Positions 50,408 to 60,904 of a stretch of DNA of 64,000 bases are shown here, one piece after another; position 1 is the stretch's first letter, and the number at the start of each line of letters is the position of its first letter. Made by a program: the position numbers and the translations under genes. The stretch is from the NCBI RefSeq assembly GCF_004011505.1, contig NZ_SAUN01000001.1, positions 992,001-1,056,000 of the forward strand, read 5' to 3'. Source of the stretch: Nonomuraea polychroma. GTDB taxonomy: Bacteria; Actinomycetota; Actinomycetes; Streptosporangiales; Streptosporangiaceae. The notes under the pieces were generated by a model that did not search any database, was not told the origin of the DNA, and worked only from the letters and a program-made list of their open reading frames with translations.

Positions 50408-51853
50408 TCAGAGGCGGTGTGTCGCGTTGCTGCGGTAGTCGGTGTACGTGTATGGATTGTCGAGGATCTTCGTCGCGGGGATGTCTGGGTTCATGCCCTT
50501 GGCCCAGGCATCCTCCCCCATTTCCGAGCGAAGATAGTCGACCGTGCGCTCCACCTGGCGGCGCGCCGCCGCGAGGTCGACGCCGAGCAACTCGTGCTCG
50601 TGCTTGACCACGCGCCCGTTGACCAGGACCGTGTGCACGTCGCCGCGCTGCGCCTGGAAGGCGACGTGTCCGTACGGGTGGAGCAACGGGAACGACACCG
50701 GCGAACGGTCGTTCTTGATGAGCACCAGGTCGGCCTTCTTGCCTGCCGCGATCACGCCCAGATCGTCGCGGCCGAGCGCGTCGGCGCCGCCCCGGGTGGC
50801 CCAGTCGACGACCTGGTCGGCCCGCAGTCCGCAGTGCGTGACGGTGTCGCCCTTGGCGTGCGCCTCCAGGTGCTCGCGGGAGCGGTCGGCGCCGAGCGTG
50901 GTGCGCATGGCGGAGAACAGGTCGCCGCTCCACCACACGCTGGTGTCCATGGACAGCGACACCGGGATGCCGTGGGCGCGTACCGCCCAGGTGGGCGGGT
51001 AACCCTGGCCGGCGCTCTGCTCGCTCTCCGTGGAGACCGAGATGGAGCCGCCGGTGGCGGCGATGCGGTGATAGGAGTCGGCCGACAACGACGCGGCGTG
51101 CACGTAGATGTTCCGCGGGGTCATGAAGCCGTGCTCGTACATGAGCCGGATGCCGTCGTCGCTGGTCGCGCCCCACACGCCGGCGTGCGTGGTGACCGGC
51201 GCGTCCAGCTCCCGCGCCACCTCGAACGCGGGCTTCTCCGGGAAGGCCGGATCCCCCAGCACGTCGAAGGCGAGCTGGAAGCCGAGCATGTCGTCGCCGG
51301 TGATCCGGCGGGCCACGAAGTCGCGGAACTCTGGCGCGGCCGTCCACTCGGCCGGTGGTTGCTGGATGTTGCCGTACGCGAGCACGTACCGGCCCGGGAC
51401 CGCTTGCAGCGCGTCGACGGCGGCGTCGGCGTGGTCCACGGTCTGCAGGCCGTGCGACCAGTCGACGACCGTCGTGACGCCGGCGTCGAGCGCCTCGATC
51501 GCGGCGAGGGTGTTGCCCGCGTGCACGTCCTCGGGCCGGAACAATGTGCCGTGCTCCAGGTAGAACCAGACGAAGTACTGCGTGAGCGTCCAGTCGGCGC
51601 CGTAGCCGCGGAGCGCGGTCTGCCACATGTGCCGGTGGGTGTCGATCATGCCGGGCATGACGATGCCGTCCGACGCGTCGATCGTGACGGCGTGCTCGGG
51701 CGCCTCGAGATCGGGACCGACCGCGGCGATCCGGTCGCCGGTCACCAGGACGTCGGTGCGTTCGAGCACCGTGCGCCCGCCGTCCATCGGCAGCACCGTG
51801 CCGCCGCGCAGCACCACAGGCCGTCCGGCCTCGAACTCGGTCCGCTCGCTCAT
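50408..51853 (-). CDS. Amidohydrolase superfamily hydrolase/deaminase (TrzN/SsnA-like)
   Basis: 481 residues. A metal-dependent TIM barrel with HxH in MIDTHRHMWQT, later His in VTTHAGVWG and IYVHAASLS and the catalytic Asp in SLSMDTSVWW; flanking beta-sandwich strands (GGTVLPMDGG; GKKADLVLIKNDR). The overall pattern fits the cytosine deaminase/atrazine chlorohydrolase branch that hydrolyses C-N or C-Cl bonds on (hetero)aromatic rings. It is divergent from the ring-cleavage operon with related operator-like sites on both sides, suggesting it prepares the substrate, but that link is inference. Start ATG 51853 is chosen for CGGAG seven bases upstream. Confidence 0.85.
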   Translation of the reverse strand: MSERTEFEAGRPVVLRGGTVLPMDGGRTVLERTDVLVTGDRIAAVGPDLEAPEHAVTIDASDGIVMPGMIDTHRHMWQTALRGYGADWTLTQYFVWFYLEHGTLFRPEDVHAGNTLAAIEALDAGVTTVVDWSHGLQTVDHADAAVDALQAVPGRYVLAYGNIQQPPAEWTAAPEFRDFVARRITGDDMLGFQLAFDVLGDPAFPEKPAFEVARELDAPVTTHAGVWGATSDDGIRLMYEHGFMTPRNIYVHAASLSADSYHRIAATGGSISVSTESEQSAGQGYPPTWAVRAHGIPVSLSMDTSVWWSGDLFSAMRTTLGADRSREHLEAHAKGDTVTHCGLRADQVVDWATRGGADALGRDDLGVIAAGKKADLVLIKNDRSPVSFPLLHPYGHVAFQAQRGDVHTVLVNGRVVKHEHELLGVDLAAARRQVERTVDYLRSEMGEDAWAKGMNPDIPATKILDNPYTYTDYRSNATHRL

Positions 51854-51871
51854 CGCTGAACTCCGATCTTC

Positions 51872-51885
51872 CGAACGGTTGTCCG
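51872..51885. promoter_or_regulatory. IclR-type operator candidate, amidohydrolase side
   Basis: CGAACGGTTGTCCG matches the inverted sequence of the sister site at 51992 at 12 of 14 positions and lies about 19 bases upstream of the amidohydrolase start. Confidence 0.55.
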
Positions 51886-51991
51886 CCACACGGTCATGTT
51901 GTTGGCCGTAACTCTACGATTGCCGGGAACGGTGTCAAGAGCCTCCGCTGCACTTGGGTCGGAATGCGGGTGTGTGCCAGAATCGCGATTA

Positions 51992-52005
51992 CGGACAATC
52001 GTCCG
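51992..52005. promoter_or_regulatory. IclR-type operator candidate, CoA-transferase side
   Basis: CGGACAATCGTCCG sits within ACGGAC-N4-GTCCGT (51991-52006), an inverted repeat with 6-bp arms, 31 bases before the CoA-transferase start. The IclR gene at 56566 is the nearest plausible regulator. Confidence 0.6.
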
Positions 52006-52036
52006 TGTAGCGAACACATGCGTGGAAGGGAGCCGG

Positions 52037-53230
52037 ATGACAGACGAGCCGAACACGCCGGTCGGGGGCGGACCGCTGTCGGGCGTGCTGGTGGCCGACT
52101 TCTCCCGGATCCTGGCCGGGCCGTACGCCACGATGTTGCTCGCCGACCTGGGCGCCGACGTGGTCAAGGTCGAGGGGCCCGCAGGGGACGACACACGGTC
52201 CTGGACGCCGCCGGTACGAGGCGAGGTGTCGACGTACTATCTCGGCGTCAACCGGGGGAAACGGTCGATCGCGCTCGACCTGCGGGACGAGGCCGACGCC
52301 GAGACCGCCAGGGAGCTCGCCCGGCGCGCGGACGTGCTCATCGAGAACTTCCGGCCCGGCGGGCTGGCCAAATACGGCCTCGACCACGCCGCCGTCCGGG
52401 CCGCGAACCCCGGCATCGTGTACGCCTCCATCAGCGGGTTCGGGTCGGGAGCCGGGGCCCGGGTGCCGGGCTATGACCTCATGGTCCAGGCCATGTCGGG
52501 GCTGATGAGCCTCACCGGCGACCCGGACGGGCCGCCGTACCGGGCCGGGATCTCCGTGTTCGACGTGATGGCCGGCAACCACGCCGTCATCGGCATCCTC
52601 GCCGCGCTCCGCCACCGCGAGGCCACAGGGCAGGGACAGCACGTCGAGGTCAACCTGCTGTCGTCGGCGCTCACCGGGCTGGTCAACCACAGCTCCGCGT
52701 ACGTCGCGGGCGGCGTCGTGCCGTACCGGATGGGGAATGCGCACCCGAGCGTGTTCCCGTACGAGCCGCTGCCGACCGCCGACAACGACCTCATCGTCAC
52801 CGCCGCCAACGACGGCCAGTTCCGCAAGTTGTGCGAAGTGCTCGGGATCCCCGAGATCGCCGACGACCCGCGCTTCGCCCGCAACGCCGACCGCACCGCA
52901 CGCCGGGACGAGCTGCGCCCGATCCTGGTCGAGCGGCTCGCCACCCGGGGTGCCGTCGAGTGGTTCGAGCTGCTCGTCGAGGCCGGGGTGCCGAGCGGGC
53001 CGATCAACACGATCGACGGCGGGTTCGCCATGGCCGAGCGGTTCGGTCTGGAGCCCGTCGTCGAGGTGGGGGAAGGGGAGCGGGCGGTGCCGACCACGCG
53101 GCATCCGATCCGGTTCTCAGAGACGCCGGTCAGCTATACGCTGCCGCCACCGGAGCTCGACGAGCACGGCGCGGAGCTGCGCAAGTGGCTTGCGGGGCCC
53201 GCCCGACGGGCGGAAGGAGATCAGGCGTGA
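52037..53230 (+). CDS. Family III CoA-transferase (CaiB/BaiF)
   Basis: 397 residues. The start LSGVLVADFSRILAGPYATM and LADLGADVVKVEGPAGDDTR, NRGKRSIALDLR, IENFRPGGLAKYGLD and the GYDLMVQAMSGLMSLTG region are classic for this family; the catalytic Asp is expected in GYDLMVQA. It moves CoA from a donor thioester to a carboxylic acid. ATG 52037 follows GGAAGGGAG; the longer frame runs through the operator. It is the first gene of the ring-cleavage operon, and its stop overlaps the lyase start (GTGA), suggesting that the lyase acts on the CoA ester formed here. Confidence 0.94.
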   Translation: MTDEPNTPVGGGPLSGVLVADFSRILAGPYATMLLADLGADVVKVEGPAGDDTRSWTPPVRGEVSTYYLGVNRGKRSIALDLRDEADAETARELARRADVLIENFRPGGLAKYGLDHAAVRAANPGIVYASISGFGSGAGARVPGYDLMVQAMSGLMSLTGDPDGPPYRAGISVFDVMAGNHAVIGILAALRHREATGQGQHVEVNLLSSALTGLVNHSSAYVAGGVVPYRMGNAHPSVFPYEPLPTADNDLIVTAANDGQFRKLCEVLGIPEIADDPRFARNADRTARRDELRPILVERLATRGAVEWFELLVEAGVPSGPINTIDGGFAMAERFGLEPVVEVGEGERAVPTTRHPIRFSETPVSYTLPPPELDEHGAELRKWLAGPARRAEGDQA

Positions 53231-54147
53231 CGACGGAGCCGAATGTGCCCGGGTCCGGCACGCAGTCCCATGTGCCCGGGTCCGGCACGCAGTCCCATGT
53301 GCCCGGGTCCGGCACGCAGTCCCATGTGCCCGGGTCCGGCACGGCGCGCGAGTACCCGACGGCGCTCGGGGCGTCGTCGCTGAAGACGATCACGCTGCTC
53401 GGGGAGGACCTGGCCGAGGACGTCATGGGCCAGGTGGGTTTCGGCGAGCTGGCGTTCTGGCTGGCCACACAGCGCCGCCCGACGCCCGGCGAGATCCGCG
53501 TCTTCGAGGCGGTCCTGGCCGCCCTCGCCGACCACGGGTTCACGCCGACCGCCATCGTGACCCGGCTGACGTACCTGTCCGCGCCGGACTCCGTGCAGGG
53601 CGCGCTCGCGGCCGGGCTGCTCGGCGGCGGCTCCCGCTTCCTCGGCGTCACCGAGGACTGCGGCCGCTTCCTCAACGAGGTCCTGCGCGACCACCCCATC
53701 CCGGACGACGACGCCGGCTGGGACGCCCTCGCGCTGGAGACCGTCCGGGCCCGGCGCGCGGAGCGCAAGCTCATCCCCGGCCTCGGCCACCACGTGCACA
53801 AGGACGGCGACCCGCGCACACCGCGGCTCTTCCAGATCGCCGCCGAAGAGGGCCTGTTCGGGCCGCACCTGTCGCTCTTCGCCGCCATCGGCCGCGTCCA
53901 CCCGCAGGTCCTGGGCCGCACTCTGCCGCTCAACGGGGCCGGGGTGTGCGGGGCGGCGCTGGCCGACCTCGGCCTGCCCCTGGAACTGCTGCGGGCCTTC
54001 GCGCTGCTCGCCAGGACCGCCGGTCTGATCGGCCAGCTCGCCGAAGAGCTGCGCCGTCCCGTCGCCAACGACATCTTCCTGTCCGTGGACCTCAACAACC
54101 GCTCCATCCCGCCCGAGCCGTACGCCGACGGAGGTTTGCATGGCTGA
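53227..54147 (+). CDS. Citryl-CoA-lyase-like enzyme (citrate synthase fold)
   Basis: 306 residues with a citrate synthase/citryl-CoA lyase fold: FGELAFWLATQRRPTPGEIRVF, ADHGFTPTAIVTRL, PGLGHHVHKDGDPRTPRLFQ (active-site His region) and LPLNGAGVCGAALADLG. The first catalytic-His loop of true citrate synthases is not evident. It probably performs a retro-Claisen cleavage (or condensation) of a beta-hydroxyacyl-CoA. Residues about 7-39 are a (VPGSGTQSH)3-VPGSGT tandem repeat not expected in the family. GTG 53227 overlaps the transferase stop; its end overlaps ligB-like by eight bases. The true substrate is unknown. Confidence 0.8.
   Translation: MTTEPNVPGSGTQSHVPGSGTQSHVPGSGTQSHVPGSGTAREYPTALGASSLKTITLLGEDLAEDVMGQVGFGELAFWLATQRRPTPGEIRVFEAVLAALADHGFTPTAIVTRLTYLSAPDSVQGALAAGLLGGGSRFLGVTEDCGRFLNEVLRDHPIPDDDAGWDALALETVRARRAERKLIPGLGHHVHKDGDPRTPRLFQIAAEEGLFGPHLSLFAAIGRVHPQVLGRTLPLNGAGVCGAALADLGLPLELLRAFALLARTAGLIGQLAEELRRPVANDIFLSVDLNNRSIPPEPYADGGLHG
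53245..53343 (+). repeat. 27-bp tandem repeat inside the lyase gene
   Basis: The 27-base unit beginning GTGCCCGGGTCCGGCACG is repeated exactly at 53245, 53272 and 53299, with a partial fourth copy (18 bases) at 53326-53343. Being a multiple of three it keeps the reading frame and encodes VPGSGTQSH units. Exact identity between copies points to recent slippage or active expansion. Confidence 0.95.
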
Positions 54148-55006
54148 ACTCGTCGCGGTCATCGCGTCCACCCACCATCCCTTCTACTACCGCGCCTCCA
54201 CCAGCACCGGCGAGGACCGGCCGCCGTTCGCCGACGAGTGGGTGCGCAAGGTCGAGGCGTTCCGCGAGACCCTGACCAAGGCCAGGCCCGACGTGCTGGT
54301 CATGGTCGGCTCCGACCACTTCCACCAGCTCTGGCTGGACAACATGCCGCAGTTCCTCGTCGGCAAGGCCCCCTTCTACGACGCCAACTTCTCCAACGAG
54401 GAACGCGAGTTCGGCCTGCCCAGGATGTTCTTCACCGGCCAGGAGGACCTGTCGGCCTACATCCTGCGCGAGGGCCTGGACGCCGGCTTCGACCTGGCCT
54501 TCTCCAACGAGCTGCGGATCGACCACTCGATCACCTGCCCGATCATCACCCTGCGCCCGCAGAACGACCTGCCGATCGTGCCGATCTACACCAACATCTT
54601 CGCCCCGCCGCTGCCGCAGCCGAAGCGGTTCGTGCAGCTCGGGCGGACGATCCGGCAGCTGATCGAGTCGTGGCCGTCCGAGCGGCGGGTCGCGGTCATC
54701 GGGACCGGGCATCTGTCGCTCGAGCTCGGCGGCCCCCGCCAGTTCGGCCCGCACGGGCCCGACCCGGAGTTCGACCGGCGCGCCGTCGAATGGATCTCCT
54801 CAGGGGACATCGAGGGCTGCCTGGCCGAGGTGACGCTCGACAGCCTGCACGCACCCGGCAACGCCACCCACGGCTTCATGGATTTCATGCTGATGATGGG
54901 CGTCGCGGGCGAAGGCAGGAAGGCCGACTACGTCGACACCTACGACCTGTTCCACACCATGGAGGCGTACTTCACCTGGTACCCGAACGGAGGCGGCCGG
55001 CCGTGA
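54140..55006 (+). CDS. Extradiol ring-cleavage dioxygenase, catalytic subunit (LigB family)
   Basis: 288 residues of the class III extradiol dioxygenase (protocatechuate 4,5-dioxygenase beta) fold. Iron ligands are expected at H12 (ASTHHPFYY) and H60 (VGSDHFHQLW) with a Glu near residue 240 (MMGVAGEGR region). IDHSITCPIITLRP, IVPIYTNIFAPPLP and VAVIGTGHLSLELGG are family segments; the second-sphere acid/base His is probably in GTGHLS. It opens a catechol-type ring between or beside the hydroxyls using O2. ATG 54140 with GGAGG, overlapping the lyase gene. The exact phenol is not predictable. Confidence 0.92.
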   Translation: MAELVAVIASTHHPFYYRASTSTGEDRPPFADEWVRKVEAFRETLTKARPDVLVMVGSDHFHQLWLDNMPQFLVGKAPFYDANFSNEEREFGLPRMFFTGQEDLSAYILREGLDAGFDLAFSNELRIDHSITCPIITLRPQNDLPIVPIYTNIFAPPLPQPKRFVQLGRTIRQLIESWPSERRVAVIGTGHLSLELGGPRQFGPHGPDPEFDRRAVEWISSGDIEGCLAEVTLDSLHAPGNATHGFMDFMLMMGVAGEGRKADYVDTYDLFHTMEAYFTWYPNGGGRP

Positions 55007-55365
55007 GCAAGTATCTGCTCAACAAATTCCTGTTCACCGTCGACCGCGATCCCGAGCTGGTCGAACGTTACCGCGAGCAGCCGCGGGCGACCGTCGAGTG
55101 GTGGGAGGCCGAGTACGGCAACCGCATCCTCGGCTGCCACACCGGCGAGTCGTCCACGTGGCTGCGGTTCGACGACACCGAGCGGGAAGCGCTCGCCACG
55201 CACGACCATCCCAAACTGTTCGAGCTTGGTGCGCATCCGTTCCTGACGCTTACGCTGTTCATCGCGATGTTCGAGCGGGACTACGCCGAGCCGCTCGGGT
55301 TCCAGCTGGAGTACGCCCGGCGCCTGTCCCACCACGACCTGCCGTACCCGGACATCGCCACCTGA
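55003..55365 (+). CDS. Extradiol dioxygenase small subunit (LigA family)
   Basis: 120 residues resembling the alpha subunit of protocatechuate 4,5-dioxygenase (SKYLLNKFLFTVDRDPELVERY; LGAHPFLTLTLFIAMFERDY). LigA caps the active site of LigB and contributes to substrate selectivity. GTG 55003 overlaps the LigB-like stop (GTGA). The order is catalytic subunit first, the reverse of the classical ligAB arrangement. Confidence 0.88.
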   Translation: MSKYLLNKFLFTVDRDPELVERYREQPRATVEWWEAEYGNRILGCHTGESSTWLRFDDTEREALATHDHPKLFELGAHPFLTLTLFIAMFERDYAEPLGFQLEYARRLSHHDLPYPDIAT

Positions 55366-55390
55366 ACGCGACCGTGAGGAGGAGTCGCTG

Positions 55391-56356
55391 ATGCGTGCCG
55401 CGCAGATCGAGACCTGCGGGCTGCCGCCCCGGGTGACCGAGCGGCCGGCGCCGGAGCCGGGGCGCGGAGAACGGCTGGTGGGGGTGCTCGCGGCGCCCAT
55501 CACCCCGCTCGACCTGCTGTGCGCCGGCGGTGCCTCCTACTTCGGCGTCCCGGCCACCCCGTACGTGCCCGGCGTCCAGGGCGTCGGGACGGTCGGGGAC
55601 GGCACGCTGGTGTGGTTCCCGACGGCCGCGGGGATGGCGCCCGGTGACGGCAGCATGGCCGAGCTGTCCTCCGTGCCCGCGGACGACCTCGTGGAGCTGC
55701 CCGCCGGGACCGACCCGGTCGCCGTGGCCGCGCTGGGGCTGTCGGCGGTCGCCGCCCACATGGCGCTGACCTGGCGTGGCGAGCTCGCCGCCGGTGAGCA
55801 GGTGCTGGTGCTGGGGGCCGGAGGCGTGGTCGGACAGGCCGCGGTGCAGCTGGCCAGGGTCGCGGGCGCGCGACGGGTCGTCGCGGCGGCTCGCTCCGCG
55901 GCCGCGCGCGAACGGGCCGAGCAGGCGGGCGCGGACGCCGTGGTCGCGCTCGACACGGACGACGTGAAGGAACTGGCCGCGCGCTTCGCGGTGGCCTGCG
56001 ACGGGCCGCTGGACCTGGTGCTGGACCCGCTCTTCGGGGTGCCGGCCGCCGCGGCCGCCCGCACCTTGCGGCCGTACGGGCGGCTGGTGAATCTGGGCAG
56101 CTCGGCGGGGGAGACGTGCCCGCTGGACTCGGCGACCCTGCGGAGCCGGTCGCTCCGGGTGCTCGGCTACACGAACAATGAGCTGACCAGGGAGCAACGC
56201 GCCATCGCCATCGGGCGGATCGCGGAGCTGGCCACGCTGGGGCGGTTGGAAGTGGCCCATGAGGTTGTGCCGCTGGACGAGATCGAGGTCGCCTGGCGCC
56301 GCCAATCCCACGGCGCCACATCCGGCCGCCTCGTCCTGACGCTCCAACCGTCCTGA
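55391..56356 (+). CDS. Zinc-independent MDR oxidoreductase (quinone oxidoreductase-like)
   Basis: 321 residues of the medium-chain dehydrogenase/reductase superfamily: N-terminal GroES-like part (PITPLDLLCAGGASYFGVPATPYVPGVQGVG) and Rossmann part with GEQVLVLGAGGVVGQAAVQLARVAGARR. The zinc-binding Cys/His of alcohol dehydrogenases are missing, so it resembles NADPH-quinone or enoyl reductases. It is last in the ring-cleavage operon (25 bases after LigA-like; ATG preceded by GAGGAGG) and may reduce the semialdehyde or a double bond of the cleavage product. Confidence 0.88.
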   Translation: MRAAQIETCGLPPRVTERPAPEPGRGERLVGVLAAPITPLDLLCAGGASYFGVPATPYVPGVQGVGTVGDGTLVWFPTAAGMAPGDGSMAELSSVPADDLVELPAGTDPVAVAALGLSAVAAHMALTWRGELAAGEQVLVLGAGGVVGQAAVQLARVAGARRVVAAARSAAARERAEQAGADAVVALDTDDVKELAARFAVACDGPLDLVLDPLFGVPAAAAARTLRPYGRLVNLGSSAGETCPLDSATLRSRSLRVLGYTNNELTREQRAIAIGRIAELATLGRLEVAHEVVPLDEIEVAWRRQSHGATSGRLVLTLQPS

Positions 56357-56565
56357 CAAACCCCACCGACCCCGTGCCCCACACCCGCCCGCCCCAATGA
56401 CCGAGCTCGCATCGCCCGCGCCGACACCGCCGGTGCCGGCCGTGCTCACCGGGCGTGCGGGCGGTGTGAGGCGAAGTGCCGTGGTGGGGCCGGGGCGCGG
56501 CGGACCTGCCGGGAGGACGTGGGTCCAGGGCAGGGGCGGGTGGCGGGGATGGCCGGGGCGGTGGA

Positions 56566-57369
56566 TCAGGAGGTCATCGTGACCTGGGGGACCGTCTCGT
56601 ACAGGGCCCAGTCGGCGCTGATGGCGCCGGCCGTCTTCAACAGCAGCGGCAGGTGCACCTCGGCCAGCCGCTCCACCGACGTCTCCGCCGCGTGCGCGTT
56701 GACGTTGATCGCCGCGATGACGTTGCCCAGGCCGTCCCTGAGCGGCGCGGCCACGCTGCGGATCCCCAGGGCGAGCTCCTCATCCGTCAGCGCCCACCCC
56801 TTCGCCCGCACCTCGCGCAGCGCCGCGTCCCGCTCGGCCACGTCCGGCCGCCAGCGCGGCTGCACCCCCGAGCGGCTGGGCTCCGCGAGCACCCGGTCCA
56901 CCTCGTCCGGCGGCAGCGCCGCCAGCAGCACTTTCCCCAGCGACGTCTGCAGCGCGGGGAAGCGGGTCCCGATCTGCACCGACAGGGTGACGATCTTCGG
57001 CACGGCCACGCGGGCGACGTACACGATGTCGGACCCGTCGAGCTGCGCGATGGACGACGACTCGTGGGTCTGCGCCACCAGCCGCTCCATGTGCGGCCTG
57101 GCCACCTCCCACAACCCCATCGAGCGCACGTACGACACCCCCAGCTCCAGCACCCGGGGCGTGAGCGCGTATCCACCAGGCTCGCTCCTGGCGTACCCCA
57201 GCTCCTGCAGGGTGAGCAGGATCCGGCGGGCCGTGGGCCGGGCCAGGCCCGTGGCGGTGGCCACCTCGGTCAGGGACATGACAGGCCGGCCCGGCTGGAA
57301 CACCCTGATCACATCGAGGCCGCGGGCCAGAGCCTCGATGAAATCGGGGCCGGTGTCAGCACGTGCCAT
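56566..57369 (-). CDS. IclR family regulator (PcaR/PobR-like)
   Basis: 267 residues: winged helix (FIEALARGLDVIRVFQPGRP; LTEVATATGLARPTARRILLTLQELGY) and IclR effector domain (VSYVRSMGLWEVARPHMERL; TLSVQIGTRFPALQTSLGKVLLAALP; GIRSVAAPLRDGLGNVIAAINVNAHA). It resembles the beta-ketoadipate pathway regulators PcaR/PcaU, which respond to aromatic acids and often activate. It converges on the MDR gene and probably governs the ring-cleavage operon and amidohydrolase through the CGGACAATCGTCCG-type sites. The 261-base gap upstream to the cholesterol-oxidase-like gene shows no feature. Confidence 0.93.
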   Translation of the reverse strand: MARADTGPDFIEALARGLDVIRVFQPGRPVMSLTEVATATGLARPTARRILLTLQELGYARSEPGGYALTPRVLELGVSYVRSMGLWEVARPHMERLVAQTHESSSIAQLDGSDIVYVARVAVPKIVTLSVQIGTRFPALQTSLGKVLLAALPPDEVDRVLAEPSRSGVQPRWRPDVAERDAALREVRAKGWALTDEELALGIRSVAAPLRDGLGNVIAAINVNAHAAETSVERLAEVHLPLLLKTAGAISADWALYETVPQVTMTS

Positions 57370-57630
57370 GAAACGCCTCCCTGCTCGGATCCGACTCTAG
57401 ACCGTCGTGGCCGTGTGTCCGCACAGCGGCGGCTGGAGCGAGCATAGCGCTGCCCGCCTCAGCCGCGGATACGAAGCCTGGTAAGGCGGTGGTGTTACGG
57501 TGGCGTTTCCGTTTGGTCGTGAAGCGGACGGCTGTCCGACGAAGGAGACGCTCATCGGGCAGATAGCGGCTGACCCTGAAGCTGATCCGGCCCGCTCATT
57601 GTGGAGGACGGATGGGGCCGGATCTAGGCT

Positions 57631-59742
<2,112 letters not shown>

Positions 59743-59746
<4 letters not shown>

Positions 59747-60822
59747 GGGTGCTTCCTTCCGAGTCTGCTGGTCGGGGGGCGCAGCGGCACGTCGAGCGCG
59801 TCGTACAGTCCTGGTTCGGCGGTTACGAGCCAATCGATGGCGTTCACCAGCCGGCCGGCGGCGGTGGCGTTGCCGCCCGCGGAGCGGTTGCCGTCCTCGT
59901 CGGTGGCCTCGACCGTCACCTCGATACGCGGGCGGCCCTCGATGATCACCCGGTGTGCCCCGTCGCCGCTCGGAGGTGACGGCCAGTCGGGCGCACAGGA
60001 CGGGTGGATGCGGGTGACGTGCTCGACGACGATGCGCGGCTCGCCCTCGACGATGCCCTGCACCTCGAACCGCGCCGCCCCCTGCGTGCCCGCCGCGAAC
60101 TCGCCCATCTGCGGCGTGGTCACGGTGGCCTCCAGCGGGCGCCGCTCCACGCTTTCGCGGATCTCGTCCAGCTCCACGCCGAGGGCGCGGGCCATCAGCC
60201 GTACCTGGCCGCCCCACACCATGGAGGGGACGGTCGGGGCCAGCATCGGCGGCTCGTAGTCCATCGGCTGGCCCATGCCGACCAGATAGCGGACCGAGTC
60301 GGGCTGGTCGTACGTGGAATAGTCGAAGATCTCCTGGCAGCGGACGGCGTCGATGACGGACCCCAGCCCGCTGATCAGCAGCGGCAGCACGTCGTTGCCC
60401 CAGCCGGGGTCGACGCCCGAGACGAACAACGAGCCGCCGCCCTCGGAAACTGCGGCCAGCACCTGGGCGCGTAGCTCGGGTGGGGCGTTGCGCTGGTCGT
60501 AGAGCGCGTAGAGGGACGGGGTGACGACCACGGCTCCCGTGCGGAGCGCGGTGATGACGTCGGTGAGGGCCTCGTCCGGGCGCAGATCGCCGGAGGCGGT
60601 GTAGACGACGGCGCCGGGGGACGTGGACAGGACGGCGTCGACGTCCGTGGTCGCCGCCACGCCGACCTCGTGGCCGAGTGCTGCCAGATCGCCGGCGTCG
60701 CGGCCGGCTTTGGCGGGGTCGCTGACGAGCACGCCCGTGAGTGTCAGCCCGGGATGCGCTTCGACGGCGCGAATGGCCGCGCGCCCCATGTTGCCGGTAC
60801 CCCAGACCACCGTGGTCACCAT
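59743..60822 (-). CDS. Diaminopimelate/diaminopentanoate dehydrogenase-like NAD(P)-binding protein
   Basis: 359 residues. The N-terminus TTVVWGTGNMGRAAIRAVEAHP is a Rossmann fold as in dihydrodipicolinate reductase and amine dehydrogenases; SGVDPGWGNDVLPLLISGL and EIFDYSTYDQPDSVRYLVGMG are typical of the actinobacterial 'DAP dehydrogenase-like' family. The reaction is unknown; steroid or fatty-acid context is frequent (from memory). ATG 60822 fits homologues, though no strong ribosome site precedes it; it may be near-leaderless. First gene of the operon with the CMD-like and cholesterol-oxidase-like genes. Confidence 0.85.
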
Positions 60823-60835
60823 GGCCGGAGCGTAG

Positions 60836-60845
60836 CAAGCGCTTG
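60836..60845. promoter_or_regulatory. Short palindrome before the dehydrogenase-like operon
   Basis: CAAGCGCTTG is a perfect 10-bp palindrome 14 bases upstream of the start codon, close enough to overlap the promoter. It resembles TetR-type operators, but no regulator gene adjoins it. Confidence 0.4.
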
Positions 60846-60904
60846 GTTCGGTGTATAGACGCGGTCTCACCGTCGCGATCGGGCTTCGGTGAGGGGTGCC
60901 CCGG

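Noticed and set aside
50321..50420. Short plus-strand frame starting MTLRELLCTRTESLASDAAI between the LacI and amidohydrolase genes.
   Set aside because: Protein-like for about 32 residues but continues into antisense of the amidohydrolase gene; no start context or family. Possibly a tiny remnant, not enough to call.
53245..53343. Tandem repeat considered as a CRISPR array or attachment site.
   Set aside because: Units are directly adjacent without spacers, are in frame inside a coding sequence, and no cas or integrase gene is present.
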